Assembly (NCBI GenBank): GCA_959602045.1
Contig: CAUGRT010000051.1
Coordinates: forward strand, 1 to 16,158
Reading direction: 5' to 3'
DNA: 16,158 nucleotides
DNA from: an uncultured Clostridia bacterium
GTDB lineage: Bacteria > Bacillota > Clostridia > UBA1381
Shown: piece by piece, positions 6,138 through 13,306 of the stretch
How positions within the stretch are numbered: position 1 is the stretch's first letter
Layout of the letters: each line of letters starts with the position of its first letter
Notes under the pieces: model-generated
What the model was told of the DNA's origin: nothing
Database searches by the model: none
The model's input: the letters and a program-made list of their open reading frames with translations, nothing else
Translations under genes and position numbers: made by a program

Positions 6138-7193
6138 TTACTCGATGTAGATATTGAAATTCAAATCCTCAATAGCGTCCTGGATTTGAATATTTGCCCG
6201 TACAAAGACATTTGTGCCGGTATTTGCCGTTTTGACCTTTTCATCATCCCATGATGAAACATCCCTTGTTTTGGAAAGCCACTCACGGGTTGCGTCAATG
6301 TCTATTTCAGCCTTGTTGTCAAACTTATCATAGAGAACACCACGGTTTGCAAGGTCTTTAAAATACTTATTGACTGCGGCAATAAATACGATTTTGTTAT
6401 CGTATGAATTTTCAACCTTGCCGACAAACTCATCCTCGAATGTGGTCCGTATATCATCACGAATCATATCGACAGCCTCAAGAATTTTTATTTTCTTGAA
6501 ATCTTCGCCTTTGTCCTCTGTGGTCGTTGTAAGGGAATTTACACCTCTTGCAATCTTTATCTTGGTGCCGTCATTTATGAGAATGAGTTTGCCGTTGTCT
6601 ACATCTGCATCCGGCGTTTCACTCTCGGTAATGCTTTCTACTTCCGGCAGAGTGTAGTATGTAGCACTGCGATTAAGAGGAAGTCCGGCAAGAATACCGG
6701 CAATGCGGCAGCAGAACTCTGCGGTTGTGTATGTTTTTGTCCCGACCTTTATATTGTCGGTCGCAAAGTTTATGATACCCTCATAATCCGCAGCAACGGA
6801 AGGCAGTACAGCCTTAAAGGTTTTATGATATTGTGTTCGTTGCTCTTTAATAAAGCTGACAACGGTATCCGTTTCGCCATCCGCAAGTCCGGGAACGGTA
6901 AGATAATACCACTGCTTGTTTTTTAGCCGTTCCAGTGCGTCTGATATATCGCTGCTTGTCTGTACCCTCTCAACGATAACCTTTGACGGACCGCCCATAA
7001 AAATGAGCGACAAAAAAGCGAGGTTGCTTGCCGTAAAATGGCTTTTAACAATCTCGCTCTCCTTTGAAAATGTGTAGGTTTGGGTTGTATTGCTGTTATC
7101 CTTTAAGATAACTGCAACAATCCCTCGCTCACTTCGTGTGATAATGGTTTCTGCCAGTGTCTTAAAATCAATTAATATTTTCGGAAGTCCCAC
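6138..7193 (-). CDS. xkdK: Contractile tail sheath protein (XkdK-like)
   Basis: This 351-aa protein matches the PBSX XkdK type of sheath. It starts GLPKILIDFKTLAETIITRSERGIVAVILKD, has FMGGPSKVIVERV at about 75, VDMIRDDIRTTFEDEFVGKVENSYDNK at about 230-260, and a final beta segment VRANIQIQDAIEDLNFNIYIE. The sheath surrounds the tube and contracts to drive it into the cell, so this gene defines the phage as a myovirus type. The start is GTG and overlaps the tail terminator gene by 26 bp. Its ribosome binding site is weak, which suggests translational coupling. At about 350 aa it is a short, minimal sheath. Confidence 0.92.
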   Translation of the reverse strand: MGLPKILIDFKTLAETIITRSERGIVAVILKDNSNTTQTYTFSKESEIVKSHFTASNLAFLSLIFMGGPSKVIVERVQTSSDISDALERLKNKQWYYLTVPGLADGETDTVVSFIKEQRTQYHKTFKAVLPSVAADYEGIINFATDNIKVGTKTYTTAEFCCRIAGILAGLPLNRSATYYTLPEVESITESETPDADVDNGKLILINDGTKIKIARGVNSLTTTTEDKGEDFKKIKILEAVDMIRDDIRTTFEDEFVGKVENSYDNKIVFIAAVNKYFKDLANRGVLYDKFDNKAEIDIDATREWLSKTRDVSSWDDEKVKTANTGTNVFVRANIQIQDAIEDLNFNIYIE

Positions 7194-7623
7194 GACTGTC
7201 TGTCACCACTCTTTCATCTAAATTTTTCATCTTTGGCACTGATGCCGATTTTGTATTTGTTTCCTGTATAAATTCCAGTTCAAAATATGTGATAAGGGCA
7301 GATTTATCTGTATCGAAGGTTACTTCATTTACAGATAAATACCTGTCCTTAACCTTAATCGGAGTATACAGAAAAATATTCTTTAATTTCTCCGCGTTTA
7401 CTATGAGTTCCTCTTTGGTTTCCATCGCCGGATGGTATGAGATTTCAACTCCCATAGTTACCAGTTCACAAAACTTATTCTCTATTGTAACACTTACCGG
7501 CATAACATCAACAAAACAGGCAGGCTTGGTAAAGCCCTCATTAACTTCTGCGGCAATAACGAAATATCCGTTCTTTTGGAGCAGCTTTGATACTGCCGAT
7601 TGTATATCCTTAATTGTAATCAT
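7168..7623 (-). CDS. Tail terminator family protein (XkdJ-like position)
   Basis: This 151-aa protein lies between the gp10-like and sheath genes, where PBSX-type elements carry XkdJ and related phages a tail terminator protein of the DUF6838 type. The sequence fits that fold: an N-terminal helix (IKDIQSAVSKLLQKNGYFVIAA), a strand pair around PACFVDVMPVSV, and EISYHPAMETKEELIVNAEKLKNIFL. It would cap the tail tube at the head-proximal end. The start is uncertain. The ATG at 7623 has AAAGGA 16 nt upstream, which is far; a TTG at 7638 lies too close to the same site. The final residues overlap the sheath gene in another frame. Confidence 0.7.
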   Translation of the reverse strand: MITIKDIQSAVSKLLQKNGYFVIAAEVNEGFTKPACFVDVMPVSVTIENKFCELVTMGVEISYHPAMETKEELIVNAEKLKNIFLYTPIKVKDRYLSVNEVTFDTDKSALITYFELEFIQETNTKSASVPKMKNLDERVVTDSRGTSENIN

Positions 7624-7681
7624 GATTATGATAATCAAATCCTTTCAAAAAATTAAGTTTGAAAGAAAATCGTTCAGATTG

Positions 7682-7790
7682 CCACTTTGCAGTGAGTGGT
7701 GCTGTACCCAACGGTTTTGCCTGCAAAACTCGCCTACGGCGACTATCGGCAAAGCCGATAGCGTAAGGTACCGCCCCGAACAAAAAGTGG
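7682..7790. other. Non-coding intergenic element with multi-branched secondary structure
   Basis: The gap 7624-7808 holds no credible gene, but it is highly structured. An outer stem pairs CCACTTT (7682-7688) with AAAGTGG (7784-7790), and an inner stem pairs GTACC (7704-7708) with GGTAC (7767-7771). Inside lie three consecutive hairpins: 7714-7729 (7-bp arms, 2-nt turn), 7730-7742 (5 bp, TAC loop) and 7743-7761 (8 bp, AAA loop). No T-run follows, so these are not simple terminators. Candidates are an mRNA processing or translation-control structure, a small structured RNA, or a palindromic intergenic repeat that inserted here. I cannot tell which from one copy. Confidence 0.62.
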
Positions 7791-7808
7791 TGAGATGGGC
7801 GATTTTAT

Positions 7809-8276
7809 TCAAACTTCAACCCCTCTTGTTAAATCATCAAGCAATTTTTCCGCATTTTTACCGAATGCGGAATTGAGTTCTTTTACGGTGCTTTCAATCA
7901 TTTTTTCAGCCTTTGTTTTGCCACCGACCGAAACACCTCGAATACCTCTTTGCAGAACATTCAGCTTTCTGCCGTTTCTGCCGACTGTCGAGCCACCGGT
8001 TACAACCTTATGACCTTCCTCAACAACATGACCGTAGCGGTTTTCGGTCTGAACACGAGCAACTCTCGCTTTGCCGAAGGTCTTAGGCTTCTTTGTTCGC
8101 CATGAGCCTTTCAGCTTTTTTGTTTTGCCTGTGGGCGTTTTGGAGCGAACACGCTGTCTTGCGGTGTTTGCCATAGCTATAAGCATCGCATCGGTTTTGT
8201 TTTCATATTTCTGTTCGATACGATTAAATGCTTTCTGTAAATCCTCAAAACCGAAGGTGCCGTCATCATTTGCCAT
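7809..8276 (-). CDS. HK97 gp10-like head-tail protein
   Basis: This 155-aa basic protein shows the HK97-gp10-like pattern: MLIAMANTARQRVRSKTPTGKTKKLKGSWR, then NRYGHVVEEGHKVVTGG, then a C-terminal helix with the basic-rich GGKTKAEKMIESTVKELN. Family members act at the head-tail joint or in tail completion. I chose the ATG at 8276 because GGAG lies 9 nt upstream; an ATG at 8285 abuts that site. It overlaps the head-closure gene by 11 bp, indicating coupling. A structured non-coding gap follows it. Confidence 0.87.
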   Translation of the reverse strand: MANDDGTFGFEDLQKAFNRIEQKYENKTDAMLIAMANTARQRVRSKTPTGKTKKLKGSWRTKKPKTFGKARVARVQTENRYGHVVEEGHKVVTGGSTVGRNGRKLNVLQRGIRGVSVGGKTKAEKMIESTVKELNSAFGKNAEKLLDDLTRGVEV

Positions 8277-8760
8277 CGTAATCATCTCCGTTAAAGGTTT
8301 GTGCCGATTTGCTGTCTTTTTCAGCAGCTACAATCTGAAGTTCATCGTGTTTGCCGCCGAGGTCAAGGACAGATACAATTTCAAACTCACGATTATCGTA
8401 CAAAATACGCATATCTGATGTGATGTGTCTGAAAAACCGTGTTGATATTTTGTATGTTGTTTCGGCTCTTATCTTCTGACTTTCCTCATATTCTCGTCCG
8501 CTCATGGGAGCAACAAGTCCCGCAACGGAGAAATTTTGCAAAGCCAATTTATGTGCATAGGGTTTGCCGTCAATATATTTCAACACAGCGTTGCCGTCAT
8601 TATCATGTGATAAATACACCTTATCTGCATCCACTTGAATAGGGAGAGGAAGATACGGCTTGAACGGCTTATACCTCGGTACGGTTTCACCCATAGAATT
8701 TATAATTTCATCTGTCGGTGACAGGAAAATTATTCTGTGCCTTAATTTTGAAAAGTTCAT
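8266..8760 (-). CDS. Phage head-closure (head-tail joining) protein, SPP1 gp16-like
   Basis: This 164-aa protein has the usual signature of the Phage_H_T_join family: LRHRIIFLSP at the start, an all-beta middle, YKISTRFFRHITSDMRILYDNREFEIVSVLDLGGKHDELQIVAAE toward the end (ligand strands 105-150). Such proteins form the ring that closes the portal channel after packaging. It overlaps its upstream neighbour at the start codon (position 8760) and its downstream neighbour by 11 bp. It is longer than many members, with an insert around residues 35-75 (VDADKVYLSHDNDGNAVLKY). Confidence 0.86.
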   Translation of the reverse strand: MNFSKLRHRIIFLSPTDEIINSMGETVPRYKPFKPYLPLPIQVDADKVYLSHDNDGNAVLKYIDGKPYAHKLALQNFSVAGLVAPMSGREYEESQKIRAETTYKISTRFFRHITSDMRILYDNREFEIVSVLDLGGKHDELQIVAAEKDSKSAQTFNGDDYDGK

Positions 8761-9017
8761 TAGAATTGGTCCTTTCTGTAATTATCCAAAAGCCGATACA
8801 CCGTTTCGGGAATAGGTGCGCCGCTCCTGTTTTCATAAAAATGCGAAATAACCAAAAGCTGTGCCTGGCGCACAGACTCCGGCATCGGCTCGATGATGTC
8901 TTTTCTCATATAATTCTCACACAGTTCCTTTGCCAAAATCAGAAGGACGGAAATGTATCCGTCCTCCTCATTATGGTCAATTCTCAAAAATTCCTTTACA
9001 TAATCAAGCGTCAGCAT
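8760..9017 (-). CDS. Head-tail connector protein (gp6-like)
   Basis: This 85-aa helical protein has the classic connector start MLTLDYVKEFLRIDHNEEDGYI, then ILAKELCENYM, and a final helix PETVYRLLDNYRKDQF. It forms the adaptor ring beneath the portal, as in HK97 gp6. The ATG at 9017 gives the usual family N-terminus; a GTG at 9029 would add four residues, but GGCGG lies directly against it. It overlaps the preceding 56-aa gene by 14 bp. Confidence 0.88.
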   Translation of the reverse strand: MLTLDYVKEFLRIDHNEEDGYISVLLILAKELCENYMRKDIIEPMPESVRQAQLLVISHFYENRSGAPIPETVYRLLDNYRKDQF

Positions 9018-9174
9018 TGGTTTTTGCACCCGCCTTTGTTTTTGCCTGTTTTACCTCCTCGGCATATCCCGCGGTAATCAGGTCTTTTGCGATGCTTGTT
9101 TCGGCATCAACGGTTTCACCTGCGTAATACGCAAAATTTATTCCGGCACAGCTTTTAAGTACCTGTATTTTCAT
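9004..9174 (-). CDS. Small phage head-region protein (56 aa), function unknown
   Basis: This short gene encodes a 56-aa protein beginning MKIQVLKSCAGINFAYYAGE and containing AKDLITAGYAEEVKQAK. Proteins of this shape are common between capsid and connector genes in Firmicutes phages. They have a short beta hairpin, a 'GE.VD' turn, a helix ending 'AGYAEEV', and a charged Lys/Ala-rich tail; their role is not established. The ATG has an excellent AGGTGA ribosome binding site 7 nt upstream. It lies 15 bp after the capsid gene and overlaps the connector gene. Confidence 0.82.
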   Translation of the reverse strand: MKIQVLKSCAGINFAYYAGETVDAETSIAKDLITAGYAEEVKQAKTKAGAKTNADA

Positions 9175-9189
9175 AGGATATCACCTCAA

Positions 9190-10398
9190 TTATGCTGATT
9201 TCATCTGAAGAACCTTGATTGCCTCCGGCAGTACGGTTTTACCGTCAAGCCTTTTATATGCCAAGAAACCAACCTGTCCGTTACCGGCATACAGTTCATT
9301 CAGTCTTTTGAAGGTGATACCCTCACGGTCACCAATCCAGTAATAGTTGATATTACCGAAAATTACGGTCTTACCACCGGCCGCAAGTGATGGAACGAAT
9401 GCAGATGTAAAGTAAGGTCTTCCGAGGATTGTGTTTTCCTCACCATCCTTAATTCCCGGCTGCCACAAATACTGACCGGTTCCGTCCTTGAGCTTTCTGA
9501 TTGCCTTTACGGTGGAATCGTTTAAAATCCAAACAGCGTCCTTGCGGTAGGGTTCTTTGAGCGAATGATAAAGGTCGATAAGTTCATCCGCTGTAATTGC
9601 CGTAGCACTTGCGGAAGTAACACCAACCTCACCGCCGCCTGTGGTATTGAGAATGCCGGTAGGCTTCAGTGTTCCGTTTCCGACAAGGAAAGCCTCTTCT
9701 TCTTTTTCACCGATTCGTCTTGCAAACTCTGAAACAAAATATCCCTCAAGGTCGAATGCGGAGTCATTTAAGAGCTCCTCCGACACCTTAATGATTGTAC
9801 CTACCTTGTGTGCGTCAAGCTGAGCCTGACCGAAGGTTTCGTCACCCTCTGTGTATGCGCCTTCCTCATCAATCCATGCGGCACTGCCATGCGATGCGAC
9901 AACGGGAATTTTATGCGCACCGCTTGATGTAGTGATAACATGAGCAAGCGGTCGTATAATCGTTGCATTGTTCATTGCCGTAACGAGCGTATGCTCAAAT
10001 TCGTCCGGCACAAGATATCCGCCTTCGGAGTCTGTGCCTTCCTGAAGTGCATTGCGAAGCTCCGGTGTGGTTACTCCCATTTTTGAACGGAGCTGATTCC
10101 AGAAGGCTTTTTTGTATGTATCGGACGCTTTGCCAGTTTTTTCGTCCTCGGGTTTCGGTGTATCCGGCTTTTCTGTGATACGCTTGCTTGTGGGCATATT
10201 AAGCTCGGCATCAAGTGCCTCTCTGCGTTCGAGCCTTGCGATTTCCTTAGAGTAGTCCGCAATCTCATTTTCCATTTTTGTGTAAACGGCATCGTCCTCC
10301 GGGGAGAGCATCCCATTTGCGTTGGTGTGCGAATCTAAGAATGCTTTTGCGGCATCCCATGCCTTTGCTCTTTTTGTTCTCATCTCGTTGATAGTCAT
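9190..10398 (-). CDS. HK97-fold major capsid protein
   Basis: This 402-aa protein has two parts. Residues 1 to about 105 form a charged coiled-coil delta domain (scaffold), with many Lys/Glu residues and a Pro-rich stretch at 78-86. The shell domain begins near GYLVPDEFE (127-135). It includes ATIIRPLAHV, a KVSEELLNDSAFDLEGYF segment, IGEKEEEAFLVGNG (N-arm to E-loop region) and a C-terminal ITFKRLNELYAGNGQVGFLAYKRLDGKTV (P-domain end). The protease encoded just upstream would remove the delta domain during head maturation. The ATG has GGAGG about 10 nt upstream. Confidence 0.96.
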   Translation of the reverse strand: MTINEMRTKRAKAWDAAKAFLDSHTNANGMLSPEDDAVYTKMENEIADYSKEIARLERREALDAELNMPTSKRITEKPDTPKPEDEKTGKASDTYKKAFWNQLRSKMGVTTPELRNALQEGTDSEGGYLVPDEFEHTLVTAMNNATIIRPLAHVITTSSGAHKIPVVASHGSAAWIDEEGAYTEGDETFGQAQLDAHKVGTIIKVSEELLNDSAFDLEGYFVSEFARRIGEKEEEAFLVGNGTLKPTGILNTTGGGEVGVTSASATAITADELIDLYHSLKEPYRKDAVWILNDSTVKAIRKLKDGTGQYLWQPGIKDGEENTILGRPYFTSAFVPSLAAGGKTVIFGNINYYWIGDREGITFKRLNELYAGNGQVGFLAYKRLDGKTVLPEAIKVLQMKSA

Positions 10399-10419
10399 AG
10401 ATAAATCCTCCTTGCAAAA

Positions 10420-11262
10420 TTAGTATTTCATTAAATTAAGCCGTTCCATAAGTGCGGCTGCACTGCGGCCTTGCTTTACGGGTTCTTTCGATTTTTCGGT
10501 ATGCGGTGCAAAATGCTTATTGATTTTTTGAATCAAATCCAAATCCGACCTCTGTCTTGAAAACAGCATAGGCTCGGATACTTTGTTTTCGGTTTTATGT
10601 CCCTTATCATCAGATTGAGGCTTTTCTTTTTCCTCATTCTGTTCGGATTCTGTTTTCGGGTCACCATCAATTTTATCATCTTCTTTGGATTTCTCTTCAT
10701 CCTCATCAGAATTACGATACAAAATTCCGTCGGCAAAGCCGAGTTCAATAGCCTTTACGGCATTCATCCACGTTTCATCGTCCATCAGATGTGACAGCTT
10801 TGCGCGGGAAAGTCCTGTTTTAAGCTCATACGCATTGATTATGCTTTCCTTGACTTCATTCAGCATTTCAGCTGCTTTTTGCATATCGTCTGCATTTCCG
10901 ACTGCCATTGTAAGCGGGTTATGAATCATCATCATAGAAACCGGGGACATTAAAACGTTATCTCCCGCCATTGCAATGAGTGATGCCGCACTTGCTGCTA
11001 TACCGTCAATCTTGATTGTTACATTGCCCGGATATTCTTTCAGCATATTGTAAATCTGTGCCGCCGCAACGCAGTCACCGCCGGGCGAGTTGAGCCATAC
11101 GGTTACATCACCACTATCGGCATAGAGGTCATTTTTGAATAACTGCGGTGTGACATCATCGTCATACCAGCTCTCGTCTGCGATTGTTCCGTTCAGAAAA
11201 AGCGTCCTGCCGTTCTCCTTCGGATTGTCCGTTTGGCTCGTCCAATTCCAGAATTTCTTCAT
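10420..11262 (-). CDS. ClpP-like head maturation protease
   Basis: This 280-aa serine protease of the ClpP/S14 fold has LNSPGGDCVAAAQIYNML (58-75), the nucleophile motif GIAASAAS (Ser91), MMIHNP with catalytic His114, and an acidic residue before WMNAVKAIELGFADG. It cleaves the capsid delta domain inside the prohead. I chose the ATG at 11262 because GGAGGAGGG lies 8 nt upstream; an in-frame extension to 11307 adds only an Arg-rich stretch without such a site. The gene overlaps the portal gene by 101 bp. After the fold, residues about 185-235 form a long Glu/Asp/Lys-rich disordered linker, followed by a C-terminal segment of about 45 aa that may act as a scaffold-like tail. Confidence 0.93.
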   Translation of the reverse strand: MKKFWNWTSQTDNPKENGRTLFLNGTIADESWYDDDVTPQLFKNDLYADSGDVTVWLNSPGGDCVAAAQIYNMLKEYPGNVTIKIDGIAASAASLIAMAGDNVLMSPVSMMMIHNPLTMAVGNADDMQKAAEMLNEVKESIINAYELKTGLSRAKLSHLMDDETWMNAVKAIELGFADGILYRNSDEDEEKSKEDDKIDGDPKTESEQNEEKEKPQSDDKGHKTENKVSEPMLFSRQRSDLDLIQKINKHFAPHTEKSKEPVKQGRSAAALMERLNLMKY

Positions 11263-12529
11263 TTTTGTTTCCCTCCTCCTTCTGCGTGTCCTCGTCAAAG
11301 TACGCATTATGTTTCGTTATGTTATCAAGCGGCAGCATATTTCCGTTTACCAAATACAAGTCGCCGCCGTCCTCTTTCGGAATACGGTCGAGGTTTTCAA
11401 GCTCACGAATGTCATTTGCACTCATCCAACCGTTTTGCCTTGCCGTTGCATAACCATTCATTCGGCTTTGGTAATCACCTCGCAGAAGTCCGTCCACATT
11501 GAATTTTACAAAATACTCTTTCTTTTCATCAGGCAGAAGAAGAGAGCGAACCATTGATTGCTCCCATCTTGATACCCACGGGTCAAGCGTGTATTTTACA
11601 AATTCAAGTGACTGCTGCTCTATATTGGAAAAGCTCGACTTTTCAAGGTCGCCGACCATATGCGGCGGCACTCTGAAAATTCGAGCTATCTCATTTATCT
11701 GAAATTTTCTTGTTTCAAGAAACTGTGCCTCGTTCGGTGATATGCCGATGGGGGTATATTTCATGCCTTCCTCCAAAACGGCGATGCGGTGTGAGTTTTG
11801 TGTCCCCATAAAGGATTTGTTCCAGCTGTCACGGATTTTTTGCGGTTCCTTTACCGTTCCGGGATGCTCCAAAACACCTCCGGGAGCTGCTCCGTTTAAG
11901 AAAAACCTTGCACCGTATTCCTCGCAGGCGATTGCCATGCCGATTGAGTTTTTCGCCATTGCAATAGGCGAATACCCAACAAGTCCGTCAAAGCCCAGTC
12001 CGGGTATATGCAAAATATCACGCGGCGGAAGTATGACCGTTGAATTTGGCATTGTCGGTGCTTCATCGGTGGATTTCATGTATTTATAGTAAAGGTGACC
12101 ATCCGCATCTCTGTCGACCGTCATTTTATTCGGCATCAAAGGGTACAGTGCAATTACTTCACCCTTGCCGTTTCGGATAATCTGCGCATAAGCATTTCCC
12201 CATAATAAAAGATGAGTCATAAGCGTTTCACGAAACACGAATGAACTCATCTCCGGATTCGGCTCGTCATGCAAAAGCAAGTACAACGGATGGTCAACCG
12301 CCTTTTCCTTACCGCCGCCATCCTTGTATCGGTATAGGTGCAGCGGAAGTCCCGCAATCGCCTCAGACAGTATTCTCACACAGGCATACACCGCCGTCAT
12401 CTGCATTGCGCTCCGCTCGGTTACCGCTTTGCCGGAGGTTGTTCCTCCGAAAAAGAAACTGTAACCGGAGCCTGCTGTTCTGTTTTGAGGCTTATCCCTT
12501 GCCTTGAATATACTTGAAATTAATCCCAT
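11162..12529 (-). CDS. HK97-family portal protein
   Basis: This 455-aa protein has the HK97-type portal landmarks: GLISSIF at the start, AVYACVRILSEAIAGLPLHLY (46-66), HPLYLLLHDEPNPEMSSFVFRE, a GNAYAQIIRN segment near 110, and NEIARIFRVPPHMVGDLEKSSFSNIEQQ (about 275-302). Twelve copies form the DNA entry ring at one capsid vertex. The ATG at 12529 has GGGGG 9 nt upstream. The C-terminus is a polar, charged tail whose last ~33 codons overlap the start of the protease gene in another frame. The higBA module separates it from terminase. Confidence 0.95.
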   Translation of the reverse strand: MGLISSIFKARDKPQNRTAGSGYSFFFGGTTSGKAVTERSAMQMTAVYACVRILSEAIAGLPLHLYRYKDGGGKEKAVDHPLYLLLHDEPNPEMSSFVFRETLMTHLLLWGNAYAQIIRNGKGEVIALYPLMPNKMTVDRDADGHLYYKYMKSTDEAPTMPNSTVILPPRDILHIPGLGFDGLVGYSPIAMAKNSIGMAIACEEYGARFFLNGAAPGGVLEHPGTVKEPQKIRDSWNKSFMGTQNSHRIAVLEEGMKYTPIGISPNEAQFLETRKFQINEIARIFRVPPHMVGDLEKSSFSNIEQQSLEFVKYTLDPWVSRWEQSMVRSLLLPDEKKEYFVKFNVDGLLRGDYQSRMNGYATARQNGWMSANDIRELENLDRIPKEDGGDLYLVNGNMLPLDNITKHNAYFDEDTQKEEGNKNEEILELDEPNGQSEGERQDAFSERNNRRRELV

Positions 12530-12563
12530 CAAAATTTACCCCCTACTATTTTTTCAAAAAATA

Positions 12564-12592
12564 TTGACTTTTGATAGCATTTGTGCTATCAT
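12564..12592 (+). promoter_or_regulatory. Promoter of the higBA module
   Basis: TTGACT (12564-12569), a 17-nt spacer and TATCAT (12587-12592) form a good sigma-A promoter on the plus strand, 34 bp before the toxin ATG. It diverges from the portal gene start (12529). The spacer contains the inverted repeat described separately. Confidence 0.8.
12573..12590. promoter_or_regulatory. Probable HigA operator (perfect inverted repeat)
   Basis: GATAGCA-TTTG-TGCTATC is a perfect 7-bp inverted repeat with a 4-nt centre. It fills the promoter spacer and overlaps the -10 box. Binding there by the helix-turn-helix antitoxin would block RNA polymerase, the usual autoregulation of higBA-type modules. The link to HigA is inferred from position. 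Confidence 0.75.
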
Positions 12593-12625
12593 ATTCATAT
12601 ACTAATAAAGATGGAGCATACTAAA

Positions 12626-12994
12626 ATGTATACAGTTGAATTTTATGAAAATGCGAAAGGCGAATCTGATGTTTGGGATTTCCTTGAAGAACTCCGCATA
12701 AAAGCAGAGACCAACAAGGATGCTCGCATACAATATAAGCAGATAAGCTTTTACATTCAATTACTCCAGGATAATGGAACTCGGCTACCGGATAATATTA
12801 CCAAACACATTGATGATGGCATTTGGGAACTCCGCCCGGGCAGCAACCGTGTATTATACTTCTTTTTCAAAAACAATACCTTTGTTTTGTTACACCATTT
12901 TCGCAAGAAAACTCAAAAAACGCCTCGTCCTGAAATCGAAAAGGCGAAAACAGAACGAGCAGATTTCTTATCAAGAGAGGAGCAAAAACGATGA
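12626..12994 (+). CDS. higB: HigB/RelE-family toxin (phage-derived Gp49-like type)
   Basis: This 122-aa protein matches the HigB toxins of the Gp49-like RelE superfamily. It has YTVEFYENAKGESDVWDFLEEL at the start, IWELRPGSNRVLYFFF in the core, and the hallmark LLHHFRKKTQKTPRPEIEKAK near the C-terminus, where the basic residues contact RNA. Such toxins cut mRNA on the ribosome. The ATG at 12626 has GGAG 9 nt upstream; upstream in-frame ATGs at 12581 and 12611 lack a site and the first lies within the promoter. The stop overlaps the antitoxin ATG as ATGA. The toxin-first order is typical of higBA. It is one of two plus-strand genes in the window. Confidence 0.92.
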   Translation: MYTVEFYENAKGESDVWDFLEELRIKAETNKDARIQYKQISFYIQLLQDNGTRLPDNITKHIDDGIWELRPGSNRVLYFFFKNNTFVLLHHFRKKTQKTPRPEIEKAKTERADFLSREEQKR

Positions 12995-13266
12995 AAACTT
13001 GGAATGATTACAAAGAACACGCAAAATCGCAAAGCTTAACTGCTAAGCAAGATATCGAAGAAGTCGAAGCTTTATCTTCTATTGTTTCTGCGCTTGTCAG
13101 TAAGCGTACCGAAATGGGAATAAGCCAAAGAGAATTAGCCTCTCTTTGTGGGATTCCTCAATCATCAGTTGCGCGTATCGAATCATTTGCAACAACACCA
13201 AAGCTTGATACATTATTGAAGATAATGCAGCCATTAGGCTTACACTTACACATTTCATCAAATTAA
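12991..13266 (+). CDS. higA: HigA-like antitoxin, XRE-family helix-turn-helix protein
   Basis: This 91-aa protein has an N-terminal helical extension (1-40) and a helix-turn-helix at about 41-64 (EMGISQRELASLCGIPQSSVARIE). The C-terminal helix KLDTLLKIMQPLGLHLHIS is usual in this family. It binds and neutralises HigB and should repress the promoter through the inverted repeat at 12573-12590. It is coupled to the toxin by a 4-bp ATGA overlap, with GAGAGGAG just upstream. A terminator follows 14 bp after its stop. Confidence 0.92.
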   Translation: MKTWNDYKEHAKSQSLTAKQDIEEVEALSSIVSALVSKRTEMGISQRELASLCGIPQSSVARIESFATTPKLDTLLKIMQPLGLHLHISSN

Positions 13267-13280
13267 TACTTTGGCATTTA

Positions 13281-13306
13281 GGGTGGTCATTTCGACCACC
13301 CTTTTA
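13281..13306 (+). terminator. Rho-independent terminator of higBA
   Basis: GGGTGGTC and GACCACCC form an 8-bp perfect GC-rich stem with a 5-nt loop, followed by TTTT (13302-13305) on the plus strand. It ends at the last codons of the convergent terminase gene. On the minus strand no T-run follows, so late transcription can pass. Confidence 0.85.

Noticed and set aside
7682..7790. tRNA or integron attC-like site
   Set aside because: The nested stems recall a cloverleaf, but there is no T-loop GTTCRA pattern, no anticodon-arm geometry and no core-site consensus, so neither call is supported.
7289..7876. 195-codon plus-strand open frame
   Set aside because: It runs antisense across the tail terminator gene and the structured gap, has no ribosome binding site, and the opposite strand carries recognisable phage genes.
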